A model generated the notes under the pieces. That model made no database searches. It had not been told where the DNA came from and was given only the letters and a program-made list of their open reading frames with translations. The position numbers and the translations under genes were made by a program. From NCBI RefSeq assembly GCF_000022485.1, contig NC_012623.1, positions 2,134,501-2,198,500 on the forward strand: a stretch of DNA of 64,000 nucleotides, written 5' to 3'. The stretch is from Sulfolobus islandicus Y.N.15.51 (GTDB lineage: Archaea; Thermoproteota; Thermoprotei_A; Sulfolobales; Sulfolobaceae). Of this stretch, positions 18,811-28,493 are shown piece by piece; position 1 is the stretch's first letter; every line of letters starts with the position of its first letter.

Positions 18811-18903
18811 GCATTACTATTTTCTACATCTTACCAAATCGGAAACCATTTGATAATAATTTTCGGAAGTTACCCGTATGCAGAACTAATGTATTCGACA
18901 GTG

Positions 18904-20195
18904 ACGTTGAGGGTTTAAAATCGTTGCTCATTTTACTTCTTTTACATTTTATCTCTTTCTATTTACCTATAGCTTCTTCCATGAAATCCTATCATGCAAT
19001 TCCTCCACTACCCAATGCTGTGATAGACAGCATTAACTTAATTTCGCGTAATGATTCTGGATTAGTCTTAGTTTTAGGAAATTCTACTTTAGCAAGTTAT
19101 TACTCCGTCCTACCTTCAATACTTTATCCTGCTTATTTTGGTTACATGAATTTTATTGGGAACGGCCTACCTAAGGCCGGAAATGTTGCAAGGTTTTTAT
19201 CATACTTTGGTATACAGTATGTGGTGATATTACAACCTACTCTCGTTAAGTGCTTTAATTTATTTGTAAACAACTCACATTTCACTCTACTTATATAACA
19301 ATAGTGGGGTACTTGTATTCAAGAACGAGTTTTACGAATGTCTTCTAATCAAACACTGTATTTACATAGTTTTTAACTACCCAGAAATTTCAAAACAAGT
19401 TTTTAGACTTAATTCATCTTTTGTAATTATTCCATTTTACTAAGTTAATAATTTACAGGCTATCTTACCTTACGTTAAGGGATTCATAGGATATAATCTC
19501 TCTCGTTAACCTCATACCTTTGCTTGTGAGCAATTCCTCTCATGTGATATCAGCGTCTAATGTGTAATTAAATCAGTACTACACCAACGGTTGGATTCAC
19601 TACTCAGCTATCTGTATACCAGATATCTTAGATGCGATAGGTGAAGGTAACGGAGTACCGTTAAATTTAACCTTAAAAATACCAGATGGTCAATGCTACG
19701 TCTTTATCTTACCAGTAGTAACAACTTTTAATAAGGAAACCGGTAAAAGTGTTATAGTGTATTCTGGAAATAGTTTGAGCATGTCGTTCAGTAATTCAGT
19801 ATACAATGTTAACTAAGACTTGGCAGGAAAATTACACTTAGTAAACCACGATATTCACATTATTAGCAATGGGCTCGTAATAGTTAAGATAGTCCTAATG
19901 CCGTCTTCATGTTATAGTAATTTACTTGATAAAGCTTTATCAATCCTTAAGAGTAGGGAAGAAATTTCTGTTGTCAATAACTCCATAAATGTCAAAGTTG
20001 GCGATTATTCACCAGAAGCATATGGGATTTTCATTTTTGCAAACCCATGGATAGGAATTTCTACCTTATGCACATGTTGTCAAGGTTAAAAATTATGTTT
20101 ATGAGAGTAGTTACTACTTTGGAACGGCCGAGGTTTATATTTCTTTTGACTACCCTAGTATAAACCTCGGATATCCTAATTTCTACCAGAGCTGA
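18904..20195 (+). pseudogene. Decayed polytopic membrane glycoprotein gene
   Basis: Several fragments in different frames: 18924-19298 (a membrane segment, then YFGIQYVVILQPTL, which parallels YFVLLGAKYIVLN in the protein at 4993), 19565-19816 (an extracytoplasmic beta-rich region) and 19820-20195. In total it looks like the C-terminal half of a paralogue of the large membrane protein at 4993-7227. Many stops make it a true pseudogene. The residue-level match is partial, so homology is likely but not certain. Confidence 0.55.
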
Positions 20196-20412
20196 TTATT
20201 AATTTTGTCTTGGATTTAAGTATTATATCATATATCATACACTATTTAAGAAAAAGAGAGTTATAATTGTAATCAACAGCTTATTTAGGCCATTCTTATT
20301 ATTATACATAAACCTTCAATATGCAATTTTATATATTTTTGCCTAATTAAAATAATTCAGTGCTAATATTGGCTGTCAGGTTAAGAAGTTTCGTTCCCTA
20401 GCCTATAATAAA

Positions 20413-21310
20413 CTATCTGTTTAGGGTACGAGCATTGTTACTGCTTTCTTTTTTAATTTTAGATAGTAACACGCGTCTCGTAGTGGAAAAACGATTGGCC
20501 ATTTCAATCCTAAGTAGCCCAAATGGGTGCTTTAAGAACTGCTTGTAAACATTTCTTAAATCCTCTATTGTTAACTCTCTTTTCCCAAATCCGGATAATA
20601 TTTCCTCGACTTTCTTCATGTTTTCTTCATCATGAACTTCTATTTCTATTAGTTCCACGTGTTTCAGAGTATTTATGCTGCCAATTAGTGCTTTGCCTTC
20701 AGATCCTTCTATATCCATTTTTATTATTCTAGTGCTTTGTGGAATTCTTCAGTTTTTCTCAAAAGGAACATATAATTAACTTTTAACTCAACGTAGGATT
20801 TAGAATTTATTTTACTTCTTCTAGTCCAAGACCTAAGAAATTTCAACTAATCCACAAAGCAGTATTCTAGGTTTTGGGCCAGTTTCTTCCACTATCTTAT
20901 CTATAGTAGTAGTCTCAACTAATCCTTCACCATCTTCAGATACATATGCTCCAACACCTTCGCCTTTTATACTGGATCATTTTGCTAGGTTTGTCATAAA
21001 GTGCTTTAGGAATTACAATTACATTATTCAGTTTATTTAATTCCACGTTCTGTTTCAAGATTTTTAGGTTATTTGGTTCTGGTTCTATAGCTATAACCTT
21101 TCCTTTATCCTTAACCTTAAAAGATGCTAGGATAGAAAACAAGCCTATGTTTGCACCAGCATCAACAACAACGCCTCCTTCTTTAATGTTGGAGAGTAAA
21201 GGAGAGTAAATATTTTCTATTACGACTTGGTAAAATGCTGCAAAGTCACTCCTCCTTAAGAGGATTGCCTTAGCAGGTAAGTTTACAAATGGTTTCAGAT
21301 TAACTATCAT
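20413..21310 (-). pseudogene. FkbM-family methyltransferase disrupted by a MITE
   Basis: The N-terminal part from ATG 21310 (MIVNLKPFVNLPAKA, then VVVDAGANIGLFSIL, motif I, and VIAIEPEPNNLK) and the C-terminal part 20413-20720 (KMDIEGSEGKALIG) belong to one FkbM enzyme. A 129-bp MITE (20733-20861) separates them. Removing it with one 9-bp duplication restores PRIIKMDIEG in frame. A further one-base shift lies in an AAAA run near 20975 (KGEGVGAYVSEDGEG read in the right frame). The gene is inactive in this strain. Confidence 0.85.
20733..20861. mobile_element. 129-bp MITE with ISC1058-like ends
   Basis: The ends TGCTTTGTGGAAT and, inverted, TGCTTTGTGGATT match the terminal repeat of the IS5-like element at 15532-18069. 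Flanks TTATTCTAG (20724-20732) and GTATTCTAG (20862-20870) form a 9-bp target duplication with one mismatch. There is no coding content. Size and ends fit a non-autonomous IS5/ISC1058 derivative of the SM3 type described in Saccharolobus solfataricus. Confidence 0.85.
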
Positions 21311-21395
21311 ACATTACCATGTAATATAAAATAGGTTCAATAAAATATAGTTAATGTCTAATACCGAGACCGGATTGCGTATAAGTTATTTACAC

Positions 21396-21520
21396 GCTTT
21401 GTGGATGAACTGGATTTCGTTAGATCTCGATCTCGTTAGATCGAGGTAAAATCTGAATCTAGTGTTTGATTAAAGCAGATTCACGTTATATCTGATAAAA
21501 ATGGAAGTGATCCACAAAGC
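21396..21520. mobile_element. 125-bp MITE-like element
   Basis: GCTTTGTGGAT (21396-21406) and its perfect inverted copy ATCCACAAAGC (21510-21520) bound 125 bp. The ends match those of the MITE at 20733 and the IS5-like element, but the interior differs from the first MITE. It contains a small dyad (GATCTCGATCTCGTTAGATC). No clear target duplication was seen. Confidence 0.7.
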
Positions 21521-21537
21521 ATCTAAAAGAGAAAAAG

Positions 21538-21693
21538 TTAAAAACTAGGAAATATGTTCTTAACGTCCTTTGATAGTAGTTTAGCTACTTCTAATGTGTA
21601 TGGAGATATTCCAGAGCTTCTCTTATCATAAGCTGAAATCACGATATTCGAGACAAGTAAGATAATTAAATTATACATAAAAAGTCTTATCAT
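21538..21693 (-). pseudogene. N-terminal glycosyltransferase fragment
   Basis: 51 codons from ATG 21693 include IVISAYDKRSSGISPYTLEV with AKLLSKD following, which resembles the N-terminal start of GT4 enzymes (loop then 'G-x-x-x-Y-x-x-E-L-A'). The frame stops just before the MITE at 21396-21520. The rest of the enzyme is absent, so it is a truncated relic. Family call is tentative. Confidence 0.4.
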
Positions 21694-22096
21694 CTTTTAC
21701 GTTAGTAACAAATACTGAGTGTTTAATATAAAATTTACAACATTAGGTCTTATCTAGTCTATACTGCTTTGTTACTTTTAAAATTAATCAATAATACGTT
21801 GATTTCTAAATATTAATTTAATATTAAAGTTAATATAAAATAATATTTCTCAAAATCGTTACACTCTGTAATTCTTATAAATGATATTCGAAAATTATTC
21901 CTTTTTCAATAAATAATAAAATATAAACAAGTTAAAATTATATAATTTTAATCTTAATTATAATTCTTCGAAAATACTAATGAGTTCTAGAAATTTCCGT
22001 AAAATATTGATTGAGATATAATAAAATTTAGGAAATTAAATTTTAACATTTAATTCTTAGTAAAGCCTTTTAGCTTACCTTAGTCTAGTATATTTT
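21694..22096. other. AT-rich upstream region of the UDP-sugar operon
   Basis: About 400 very AT-rich bases with no gene. They precede the operon that starts at 22097 and presumably contain its promoter. No single TATA box stands out. Confidence 0.45.
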
Positions 22097-23017
22097 ATGA
22101 GGTTTCTTATAAGTGGTGGGGCCGGATTTTTAGGTTCGCATTTAATAGAGTATCTAAGAGATCATGAAATAGTAGTAGTTGACGACTTCTCAACTGCTAA
22201 ATACTTTGAATTGTATAGTAATGTTAAGTTAATAAAAGAAAAGATAGAAAATTTTAATACCAATGAAAAATTTGACTATGTGATACATCTGGCTGCAAGA
22301 CCTTCACCAGAAGACTATACGAAATATCCAGTTGAAACTATGCTCTCTAATTCCTTGGGAACTTATAGAACGTTAGAAATAGCTAGGAAAAGTGATGCAA
22401 TATACATGTACACTTCGTCGTCGGAAGTTTACGGTAATGCTGAAATAATACCTACTCCAGAGGACTATTGGGGTAAGGTTAATCCAATAGGAATAAGAAG
22501 TTGTTATGATGAAAGTAAAAGATTTTCTGAAGCGTTAATTATGTCGTATTATAGAGAATATGGACTTGATGTAAGAATACAAAGGCCATTTAACGTATAT
22601 GGACCGAGACTGAGAGAGGACGGAAGCTATGGAAGAGTAGTCTCTAGGTTTATATATCAAGCACTAAAAGGAGAGGACATAACGATTTACGGAGACGGAA
22701 AACAGACCAGAGCTTTCTTGTATGTAGAAGACTGGGTAGAGGCAACGTTGAAAATGTTATTTACGAAAGGGCTTAAGGGTGAGGTTATCAATATAGGTTC
22801 AGATAAGGAAACTAGAATAATAGACCTAGCAAACATGATAATAACTTTAACTGGAAGCAAATCAAAAATAAGATATCTACCACCTAGACCCGATGATCCC
22901 CCCAGAAGAGCTGCTGATATAAGTAAGGCTAAAAGGTTATTAAATTGGGAACCTAAGATATCATTAGAAGAAGGGTTAAAAAAGACAATTGAATGGTTTA
23001 AGGGTGTAATAAAGTGA
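22097..23017 (+). CDS. UDP-glucuronate decarboxylase-like (UDP-xylose synthase)
   Basis: A 306-aa extended short-chain dehydrogenase. It has the Rossmann motif GGAGFLGSHL at the N-terminus, TSSSEVYG, and the active-site CYDESKR with Tyr137 and Lys141. The R-S-C-Y-D-E-x-K-R context is characteristic of UDP-glucuronate decarboxylases rather than 4-epimerases. PFNVYGPR follows. It would turn UDP-glucuronate (product of the next gene) into UDP-xylose. It is first in an operon with ugd (4-nt overlap) and galU. UDP-glucose 4-epimerase is the main alternative. Confidence 0.8.
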   Translation: MRFLISGGAGFLGSHLIEYLRDHEIVVVDDFSTAKYFELYSNVKLIKEKIENFNTNEKFDYVIHLAARPSPEDYTKYPVETMLSNSLGTYRTLEIARKSDAIYMYTSSSEVYGNAEIIPTPEDYWGKVNPIGIRSCYDESKRFSEALIMSYYREYGLDVRIQRPFNVYGPRLREDGSYGRVVSRFIYQALKGEDITIYGDGKQTRAFLYVEDWVEATLKMLFTKGLKGEVINIGSDKETRIIDLANMIITLTGSKSKIRYLPPRPDDPPRRAADISKAKRLLNWEPKISLEEGLKKTIEWFKGVIK

Positions 23018-24234
23018 AAATAGGTATAGTAGGTTTAGGTTACGTCGGACTGGTAACAGCTGCAGTTCTGGCAGATCGAGGACATTATATAGTGGGTGTT
23101 GACATAGATGAGAATAAAGTAAAGGGACTAAATTGCAGTAGGATACCTATTTATGAACCAGGGTTAGAGGAATTATTGACTAAGAATAGGGATCGCTTAC
23201 ATTTTACTGCCAGATATGAAGAATTAAAAGATGTTGAGTTGGCTTTCATAACAGTTTCGACACCTACAATAAACGGAAAAATTTTCTTAGATTACGTATA
23301 CTCAGCAGCTAAATCCCTTCAAGTACTACCTAAGGATTCCATAATTGTGATTAAAAGTACTGTAGTTCCAGGCACTTCAAGAAGAGTTAAGGAGATTTCT
23401 GGTAGGGAAGTTGTAGCTAACCCCGAGTTTCTAAAAGAGGGCTCGGCAATTTTGGATACGATAAAGCCAGATAGAATTATAATAGGGAGCGAAAATGCTG
23501 AGGCTGGAGATATTGTAGAGGAATTATGGAAGTTTACTGGATCTCCTATTTTGAGGACTTCTTTAGAAGAGGCAGAGTTGATAAAGTACGCTGCTAATTC
23601 CTTTTTGTCGCTTAAGATATCGTTTATAAACGAAATAGCTAACCTTTGCGAGAAGTTACCTAACTGTGATGTTAAAACCATTGCTAACGCTATAGGTATG
23701 GATAAGAGAATTTCCCCATACTTCTTAGACGCAGGTTTGGGATGGGGTGGTTCCTGTTTCCCTAAGGACACTCAAGCCTTTATATCTTTCGCTAGAGATC
23801 TTGGGGAGAGACTAAGAACTGTGGAGGCTTCAATAGAAGTTAATAACGAAAGACCTAAGAGAGCTGTAAAGATGTTAAAGGAATTGATGGGCTCTATTAA
23901 AGATAAGGTTATATGCGTTTTAGGAGTTGCGTTTAAACCAAATACTGATGATACGAGGGAAAGTGTTGCGTTAAAAATTATTATGCAATTATCAGAGGAG
24001 GGTGCTAAAGTGATAGCATATGACCCTAGGGCAAAAACTGATTTAGCGGAAATGGTTAGTTCAAAGGAGGAGTGTATAAATAGGGCTGACGGAGTTATAA
24101 TAGCTACCGAATGGAAGGAGTTTTATGGCATAGAGGAACTATTAAAGGGTAAATATGTTGTAGATGGCAGGAGAGTTTTAAGAAAGGAGTTAATGGATAA
24201 AAGGTACTTTAGGGCTATAGGCTTAAGTACGTGA
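23014..24234 (+). CDS. ugd: UDP-glucose 6-dehydrogenase
   Basis: A 406-aa NAD-dependent nucleotide-sugar dehydrogenase: MKIGIVGLGYVGLVTAAVLA (Rossmann start), TVVPGTSRR and the catalytic GWGGSCFPKDTQAF with Cys248, then VLGVAFKPNTDDTRES near the C-terminal domain. It oxidises UDP-glucose to UDP-glucuronate. The GTG start overlaps the end of the decarboxylase gene by 4 nt, and its end overlaps the start of galU by 4 nt, so translation is coupled. A GDP-mannose or UDP-ManNAc dehydrogenase is less likely given the neighbours. Confidence 0.88.
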   Translation: MKIGIVGLGYVGLVTAAVLADRGHYIVGVDIDENKVKGLNCSRIPIYEPGLEELLTKNRDRLHFTARYEELKDVELAFITVSTPTINGKIFLDYVYSAAKSLQVLPKDSIIVIKSTVVPGTSRRVKEISGREVVANPEFLKEGSAILDTIKPDRIIIGSENAEAGDIVEELWKFTGSPILRTSLEEAELIKYAANSFLSLKISFINEIANLCEKLPNCDVKTIANAIGMDKRISPYFLDAGLGWGGSCFPKDTQAFISFARDLGERLRTVEASIEVNNERPKRAVKMLKELMGSIKDKVICVLGVAFKPNTDDTRESVALKIIMQLSEEGAKVIAYDPRAKTDLAEMVSSKEECINRADGVIIATEWKEFYGIEELLKGKYVVDGRRVLRKELMDKRYFRAIGLST

Positions 24235-25001
24235 TAGAAATGCAGGCCGTAATAACTGCTGCTGGATTAGGAACTAGAATGTTGCCTATAAGTAAGGAGA
24301 TCCCTAAGGAAATGTTGCCCATTCCCAATAATGGTGAGTTGAAGCCTATAATTCAAGTCATTTTTGAACAACTTTACGATCAAGGAGTAAGAGAGTTTAT
24401 TATAGTGGTGAGTAAAAGTAAGAGAGTAATAGAAGATTATTTTACCCCAGATTATTATTTCTTGGAATATTTAGAAAGTGAAGGGAAAACTAAACAAGCT
24501 AATAGCTTAAAGAATTTTTATAAAAAAATTGAAGAAAGTAATATAGTGTTTCTAACTCAATACGAACCTAAAGGTTTTGGAGATGCGGTCTTAAGAACAG
24601 AACCATATGTTAGAGATGAATTCTTAGTTGTTGCTGCTGATACTATAGTTTACGATCTTAATATTAAACTTATGGTAACTAATTCTTTTCTCGTTACTGA
24701 AGTAGAGGATCCTAGACCTTATGGTGTCGTGATTGCAGATAAGGATGGAAAGGTAATTGATGTAGAGGAAAAGCCTAAGGTTCCAAAATCTAATCTTATA
24801 ATAGTTCCTTATTACTACTTTGATAGGAGAATATTTCAAGCTTTGAAAGAGGTTCGCTTTCAAAAAGAGCTACAGTTAACTGACGGTATTAAAAATTTAA
24901 TAAGGAAGGGGGTCAATTTCAAAGCTATAAAAGTTAATAATGTTTACGATTTAGGTAATTTTGAGGGATACTTCAATTATTTAAAAGGGAATATAAAATG
25001 A
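24231..25001 (+). CDS. galU: UTP-glucose-1-phosphate uridylyltransferase (GalU type)
   Basis: A 256-aa nucleotidyltransferase that makes UDP-glucose. Seen are AVITAAGLGTRMLPISKEIPKEMLPI (signature loop and Lys; position about 5-30), FLTQYEPKGFGDAVLR and VVAADTIVYD (metal site), then VEEKPKV. The GTG at 24231 or the ATG at 24240 may be the start. It closes a three-gene UDP-sugar pathway with ugd and the decarboxylase. Length is normal for archaeal GalU. Confidence 0.88.
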   Translation: MIEMQAVITAAGLGTRMLPISKEIPKEMLPIPNNGELKPIIQVIFEQLYDQGVREFIIVVSKSKRVIEDYFTPDYYFLEYLESEGKTKQANSLKNFYKKIEESNIVFLTQYEPKGFGDAVLRTEPYVRDEFLVVAADTIVYDLNIKLMVTNSFLVTEVEDPRPYGVVIADKDGKVIDVEEKPKVPKSNLIIVPYYYFDRRIFQALKEVRFQKELQLTDGIKNLIRKGVNFKAIKVNNVYDLGNFEGYFNYLKGNIK

Positions 25002-25159
25002 AAATAACAATAATAGGAGCTAAGGGGAAATATAATGCCGAGTATTTCTTTATTAAGGCTTTTAAAGAACTAGGTCACAAAGTTAACTTTATAGATCGGT
25101 ATGAAGGTGTAAAGAGAAAGGACTTAATAAGATTGTTAATGTCTAGAATCTGTGCCTAA
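24998..25159 (+). pseudogene. Truncated glycosyltransferase-like N-terminus
   Basis: ATG 24998 overlaps the galU stop by 4 nt. 53 codons (MKITIIGAKGKYNAEYFFIK, then AFKELGHKVNFIDRYEG) resemble the N-terminal Rossmann-like start of GT-B or CgeB-like glycosyltransferases. The frame ends at 25157-25159, where the next gene begins. It is probably the operon's fourth gene cut short by the rearrangement that brought in the nuclease. Confidence 0.5.
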
Positions 25160-25926
25160 AAAAGAAAAGAAGTCTTATGAAGTTACAGAAGACTTAGACG
25201 ATGTCACGAGTTGGTACTCATATCTTTATAAAGTGCATGAGGTTAAAGTGAAGTTGTTAAAGCGGCTGAAGGTGGAAATATTAGATGAAATTATAGACGA
25301 AATTAATAATATGGAAGGTGAGGAGATCGCAGATATCGTAGACCCGCTAGAAGACGTGGATAAGATAATTAAAAACCTTAGGAAATTAGATAAGGATTTA
25401 AAAAAGGATGAAAAGGTGGAATATTTATCGTTTTTAAGTCTCGATGCTATAAAGAGTGTGTGTAAGAGGGCAACTACCATATTCAGAGCTAGTTGATGAA
25501 GTTGAAAAATACGCTAAAGAACTAGAGAAGAAAAGAAGAAAGTTTGATAAAATAAAGGATGTAGTAGACGTAATTCATGAGTTTCAGCCCATCAAAGAGA
25601 AGAAGGAAAAAGATCTTCAACTGCAGCTATACCAATACTTAACCGCAAAATTACATAAAAGAACTATCGAAACTGAGAAGACTATAGGCGGTTATAAAAT
25701 CGATATTTCTATTGACGACAAGATAGGCATAGAGATTAAGTACCCTAAGAGTAATTCCGATTTGCAAAGGCTTGTGGGGCAAATAGCAGTTTATTCAAAG
25801 TACCTAGACTATGTTTTACCGGTAATATTTGCTAAAAAGAGGAGCCTAGACCTAGTTAATTTTATTTATGAAATAGAGAAAAACGATAACGTTAAGGCTA
25901 TTGTGAAAAAACCGGAAGAAGACTGA
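25152..25926 (+). pseudogene. PD-(D/E)XK nuclease-domain protein, frameshifted
   Basis: Two overlapping frames form one protein of about 257 aa: 25152-25496 (GTG start; charged, helical, many Glu/Lys) and 25456-25926. The second contains GGYKIDISIDDKIGIEIKYP, the D-x(n)-E-x-K core of PD-(D/E)XK nucleases, followed by a QIAVYSKYLD helix, as in restriction-like enzymes. The frames meet at a GTGTGTGT run near 25456-25463, so a two-base slip is the simplest explanation. Role unknown; a defence role is possible. Confidence 0.65.
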
Positions 25927-26498
25927 AACGTTTACGCGGGAAGATTAGTCTTAAATGCATGCAAATTTATAAGATAGACGATCTATTACGTGGAGTTGAT
26001 ATAATAGTAACCTTTGCTGAAGTGACTTGAGTTAATCACTCTAATTACGAACTTAGAATTTCATGAGATTAACGTTTTAGAGATTTCAATACTTTACGTA
26101 TTTAGACAATCTACATCTTTACTGATGAAATTTATAGTGATTGTTAAGCAGTTGAGAACTCACCGTTAAGCCCTCATCGCTTTATAGTGCTTCTAAGAAT
26201 TCAGTTAACCATTCGTTAAGACTTATGTTTGACCTGAAACGTTAAGGCTATAATTTACCAAGCTATCTAGCAGTTTGTTAATAGCTAATATACTGTGTAT
26301 TATAAATTCTTTCTTTTCACGCAGTCTATTCTGACAAGATTAATAAATAGTAAAATTCCTTAAAGAGCATGGAAACAAAAATTAAAATATCCATTTAACT
26401 TATACAATAACTTTTATATCAAATGTTAATAGCTTAGATGAAATCCATTACCTTAAAATCTAACAAAAAATTTTAAGGAATTCTTAAGTCAGTATATT
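25927..26498. other. Intergenic region without recognised gene
   Basis: About 570 bp without a convincing frame. The last part (around 26467-26478, AAAAAATTTTAAGG) is a likely promoter for the gene at 26499. The rest looks like decayed sequence. Confidence 0.45.
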
Positions 26499-27167
26499 AT
26501 GAAATTTCTCTTAGAGGAGGAAGAATTAGTTTGTAAATATTTTAATCCTACTAAAGAGTTATACGATCTAGAGTATATAAGGTTAGCAAAAACATTTTTA
26601 AACGCTTATCTAAGGCAAGAGTTAATAAAGGAAGGAGAATTTGTTCATTATTTTCCAAGCATAGAATACACTTTTGCTGAAATGCTATCTTTTATCTATG
26701 ATAAATGTGCTGCTAAATTAGAAAGAGAAGTAGAAAGGAAAAACGAAGAACTGATGAAAATAAAGTATTTAGAGTTACATTCGTTAATTCCTTCTTTAGT
26801 TAATTTTAATGCTTCCCTATTTGATATTTTATCCTCAATTAAACTTGGATTTGTATATGACGCTATTTTAAAGGTTGCGGCAGAGGCCTCATGGTATATT
26901 GTATCAGAACTAATGTTAAGGAGATTACACGGAATCTTTAGATCTCCTGAAAAATCTAAATTAGCTGATTCATTAAAGATAAAAATACAGCAATTAAACA
27001 CTGATCCAAGTAAGTTTTTAAAGGAAATTGAAAAATATGTAAAGAGTCCAGAAATAAAAAGATTTATAAATAATGAAATCAGTATCGATGAAATTTTTGT
27101 AAAGAGATTAGCTAAAAAATTAAAAAGAGTAAGAAAGAAATACTTTAAGCAAATTACCTTTGATTGA
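26499..27167 (+). CDS. Hypothetical helical protein
   Basis: A 222-aa, mostly helical protein starting at ATG 26499 with a TATA-like box about 25-30 nt upstream. It has an amphipathic middle (LHSLIPSLVNFNASLFDILS) and a very basic C-terminus (KRLAKKLKRVRKKYFKQ) that could bind nucleic acid. No catalytic motif or membrane segment is clear, and no family is recognised. It stands alone between a broken nuclease and a glycosyltransferase. Confidence 0.6.
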   Translation: MKFLLEEEELVCKYFNPTKELYDLEYIRLAKTFLNAYLRQELIKEGEFVHYFPSIEYTFAEMLSFIYDKCAAKLEREVERKNEELMKIKYLELHSLIPSLVNFNASLFDILSSIKLGFVYDAILKVAAEASWYIVSELMLRRLHGIFRSPEKSKLADSLKIKIQQLNTDPSKFLKEIEKYVKSPEIKRFINNEISIDEIFVKRLAKKLKRVRKKYFKQITFD

Positions 27168-27300
27168 TCTAGTTATCTCCCTCTTTAGATGAATATTTAA
27201 AACTATCCAAATCTTATACAAGATACTTACCCATACTCTTGGAGGGAAGATGATACCAAATTAAATAAAAACTCTTTATCTTAATCTTTCTCTTTCTCAT

Positions 27301-28089
27301 GTGTTCTCAATTCAAATCCCAGTACTTCACGGTAAGTACTTAAGGGAGGTCTTTGAGTCTATTAGGCTCCAAACCTTTCAAGATTATGAAGTAGTTGTAG
27401 TTAACTCTGGAGGGGATGAGATAAGTGATTTGATTAGAGAATACGGTTTCAAAGAAGTGAGGAAAGACGTTAAACTTTTGGAAGCCCGTTATTTAGCAAA
27501 TAAGGAAAGTAAGGGAGATTATGCCCTTCTGCTTGATGAGACAAGGCCTTTGAGGAAGGATGCACTAGAATTACTCTCTAAAAACCTCCACGACATGGTT
27601 ATAATTGGTGAGAGGGAGTTAGGGGAGTCTGTATGGGTTAGGGCTGCACAACTAGATAAGGATAACATAATGTACTGTAACTCACCGGAGGCAATTAAGG
27701 GATTTGCTTTGCCCAGGGTCTTTAAAAGGGAGCTATTAACGATAGCGTTGGAAACGTTGAGGGTAAACTTGGGCGATGTATTTAGTCAAGTAGTGTTCCC
27801 CGACCATGAATTAATTTACTATGAGGCTTCGAGGCTTTCTAACGACGTTTTCGTTATCAAGGACGAGTTAATTTACCATTACGGTGACGTTAAGCTGAGT
27901 GATATTATGAGGAAGTATTATCGTTATGGTAAGAGTTTAAAAGTGCTGAAGGGCACTCCTTATTCTTTCATGACTTCGGTTAGTAGAAAAAGGAGGAACA
28001 TTTGTAAGGGTGGAATTTACGATAGGATTGTCTTATATACCCTTTACTCTGCGAGAGGGATTCCTTTCTTATTAGGAGAAATTCTATAA
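27301..28089 (+). CDS. Family 2 glycosyltransferase
   Basis: A 262-aa GT-A enzyme starting at GTG 27301. FSIQIPVLHGKYLREVFESI and LQTFQDYEVVVVNSGG are the GT2 donor-binding start, and GDYALLLDETRPL is the position of the DxD motif (here D-E-T). A later FPDHELIYYEASRL fits the catalytic acidic region. It is a single gene, flanked by unknowns, probably an outlier of the glycan cluster. Confidence 0.78.
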   Translation: MFSIQIPVLHGKYLREVFESIRLQTFQDYEVVVVNSGGDEISDLIREYGFKEVRKDVKLLEARYLANKESKGDYALLLDETRPLRKDALELLSKNLHDMVIIGERELGESVWVRAAQLDKDNIMYCNSPEAIKGFALPRVFKRELLTIALETLRVNLGDVFSQVVFPDHELIYYEASRLSNDVFVIKDELIYHYGDVKLSDIMRKYYRYGKSLKVLKGTPYSFMTSVSRKRRNICKGGIYDRIVLYTLYSARGIPFLLGEIL

Positions 28090-28493
28090 ACAAAGGGGAG
28101 TGAAAAGAGTTAGAGACATCAGTTTAGTACTCTTTATAGTGACAACAATACATATATCCCTATTTTTCTGACAAAATTAAATAAAAATTCAGAAGATATT
28201 GCGGGTATTTACGTAAAGTTTGAAAGCCCGGTAAGTTTCTGTTAGCGTACTAAACATTTAAAAGTCTTATGAGTGTAGATTTATAAACTTGCAAGGAACG
28301 GAAACGCTCATAAACTGAAGGCTTAATGGAATGACTACTTCAGAATTGAGGAGGGTGTAATTCATTATGATGGTGAAGTTGTATAAGAAGCGTGAAAGCT
28401 AGAGTTTACCCGCGGTTTAATTAAAAGTAAGGATAAGTTACGCCACGGGTAAACACTCATTAGGGTTAACAAACTTGACTACAGTATGTTTCC
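28090..28493. other. Intergenic region without recognised gene
   Basis: About 400 bp between the glycosyltransferase and the IS1-like remnant, with only short frames. No structure was recognised. Confidence 0.4.

Noticed and set aside
18924-19298. Independent 124-aa membrane protein
   Set aside because: Similar fragments continue in other frames to 20195; the whole is better explained as one decayed large membrane protein.
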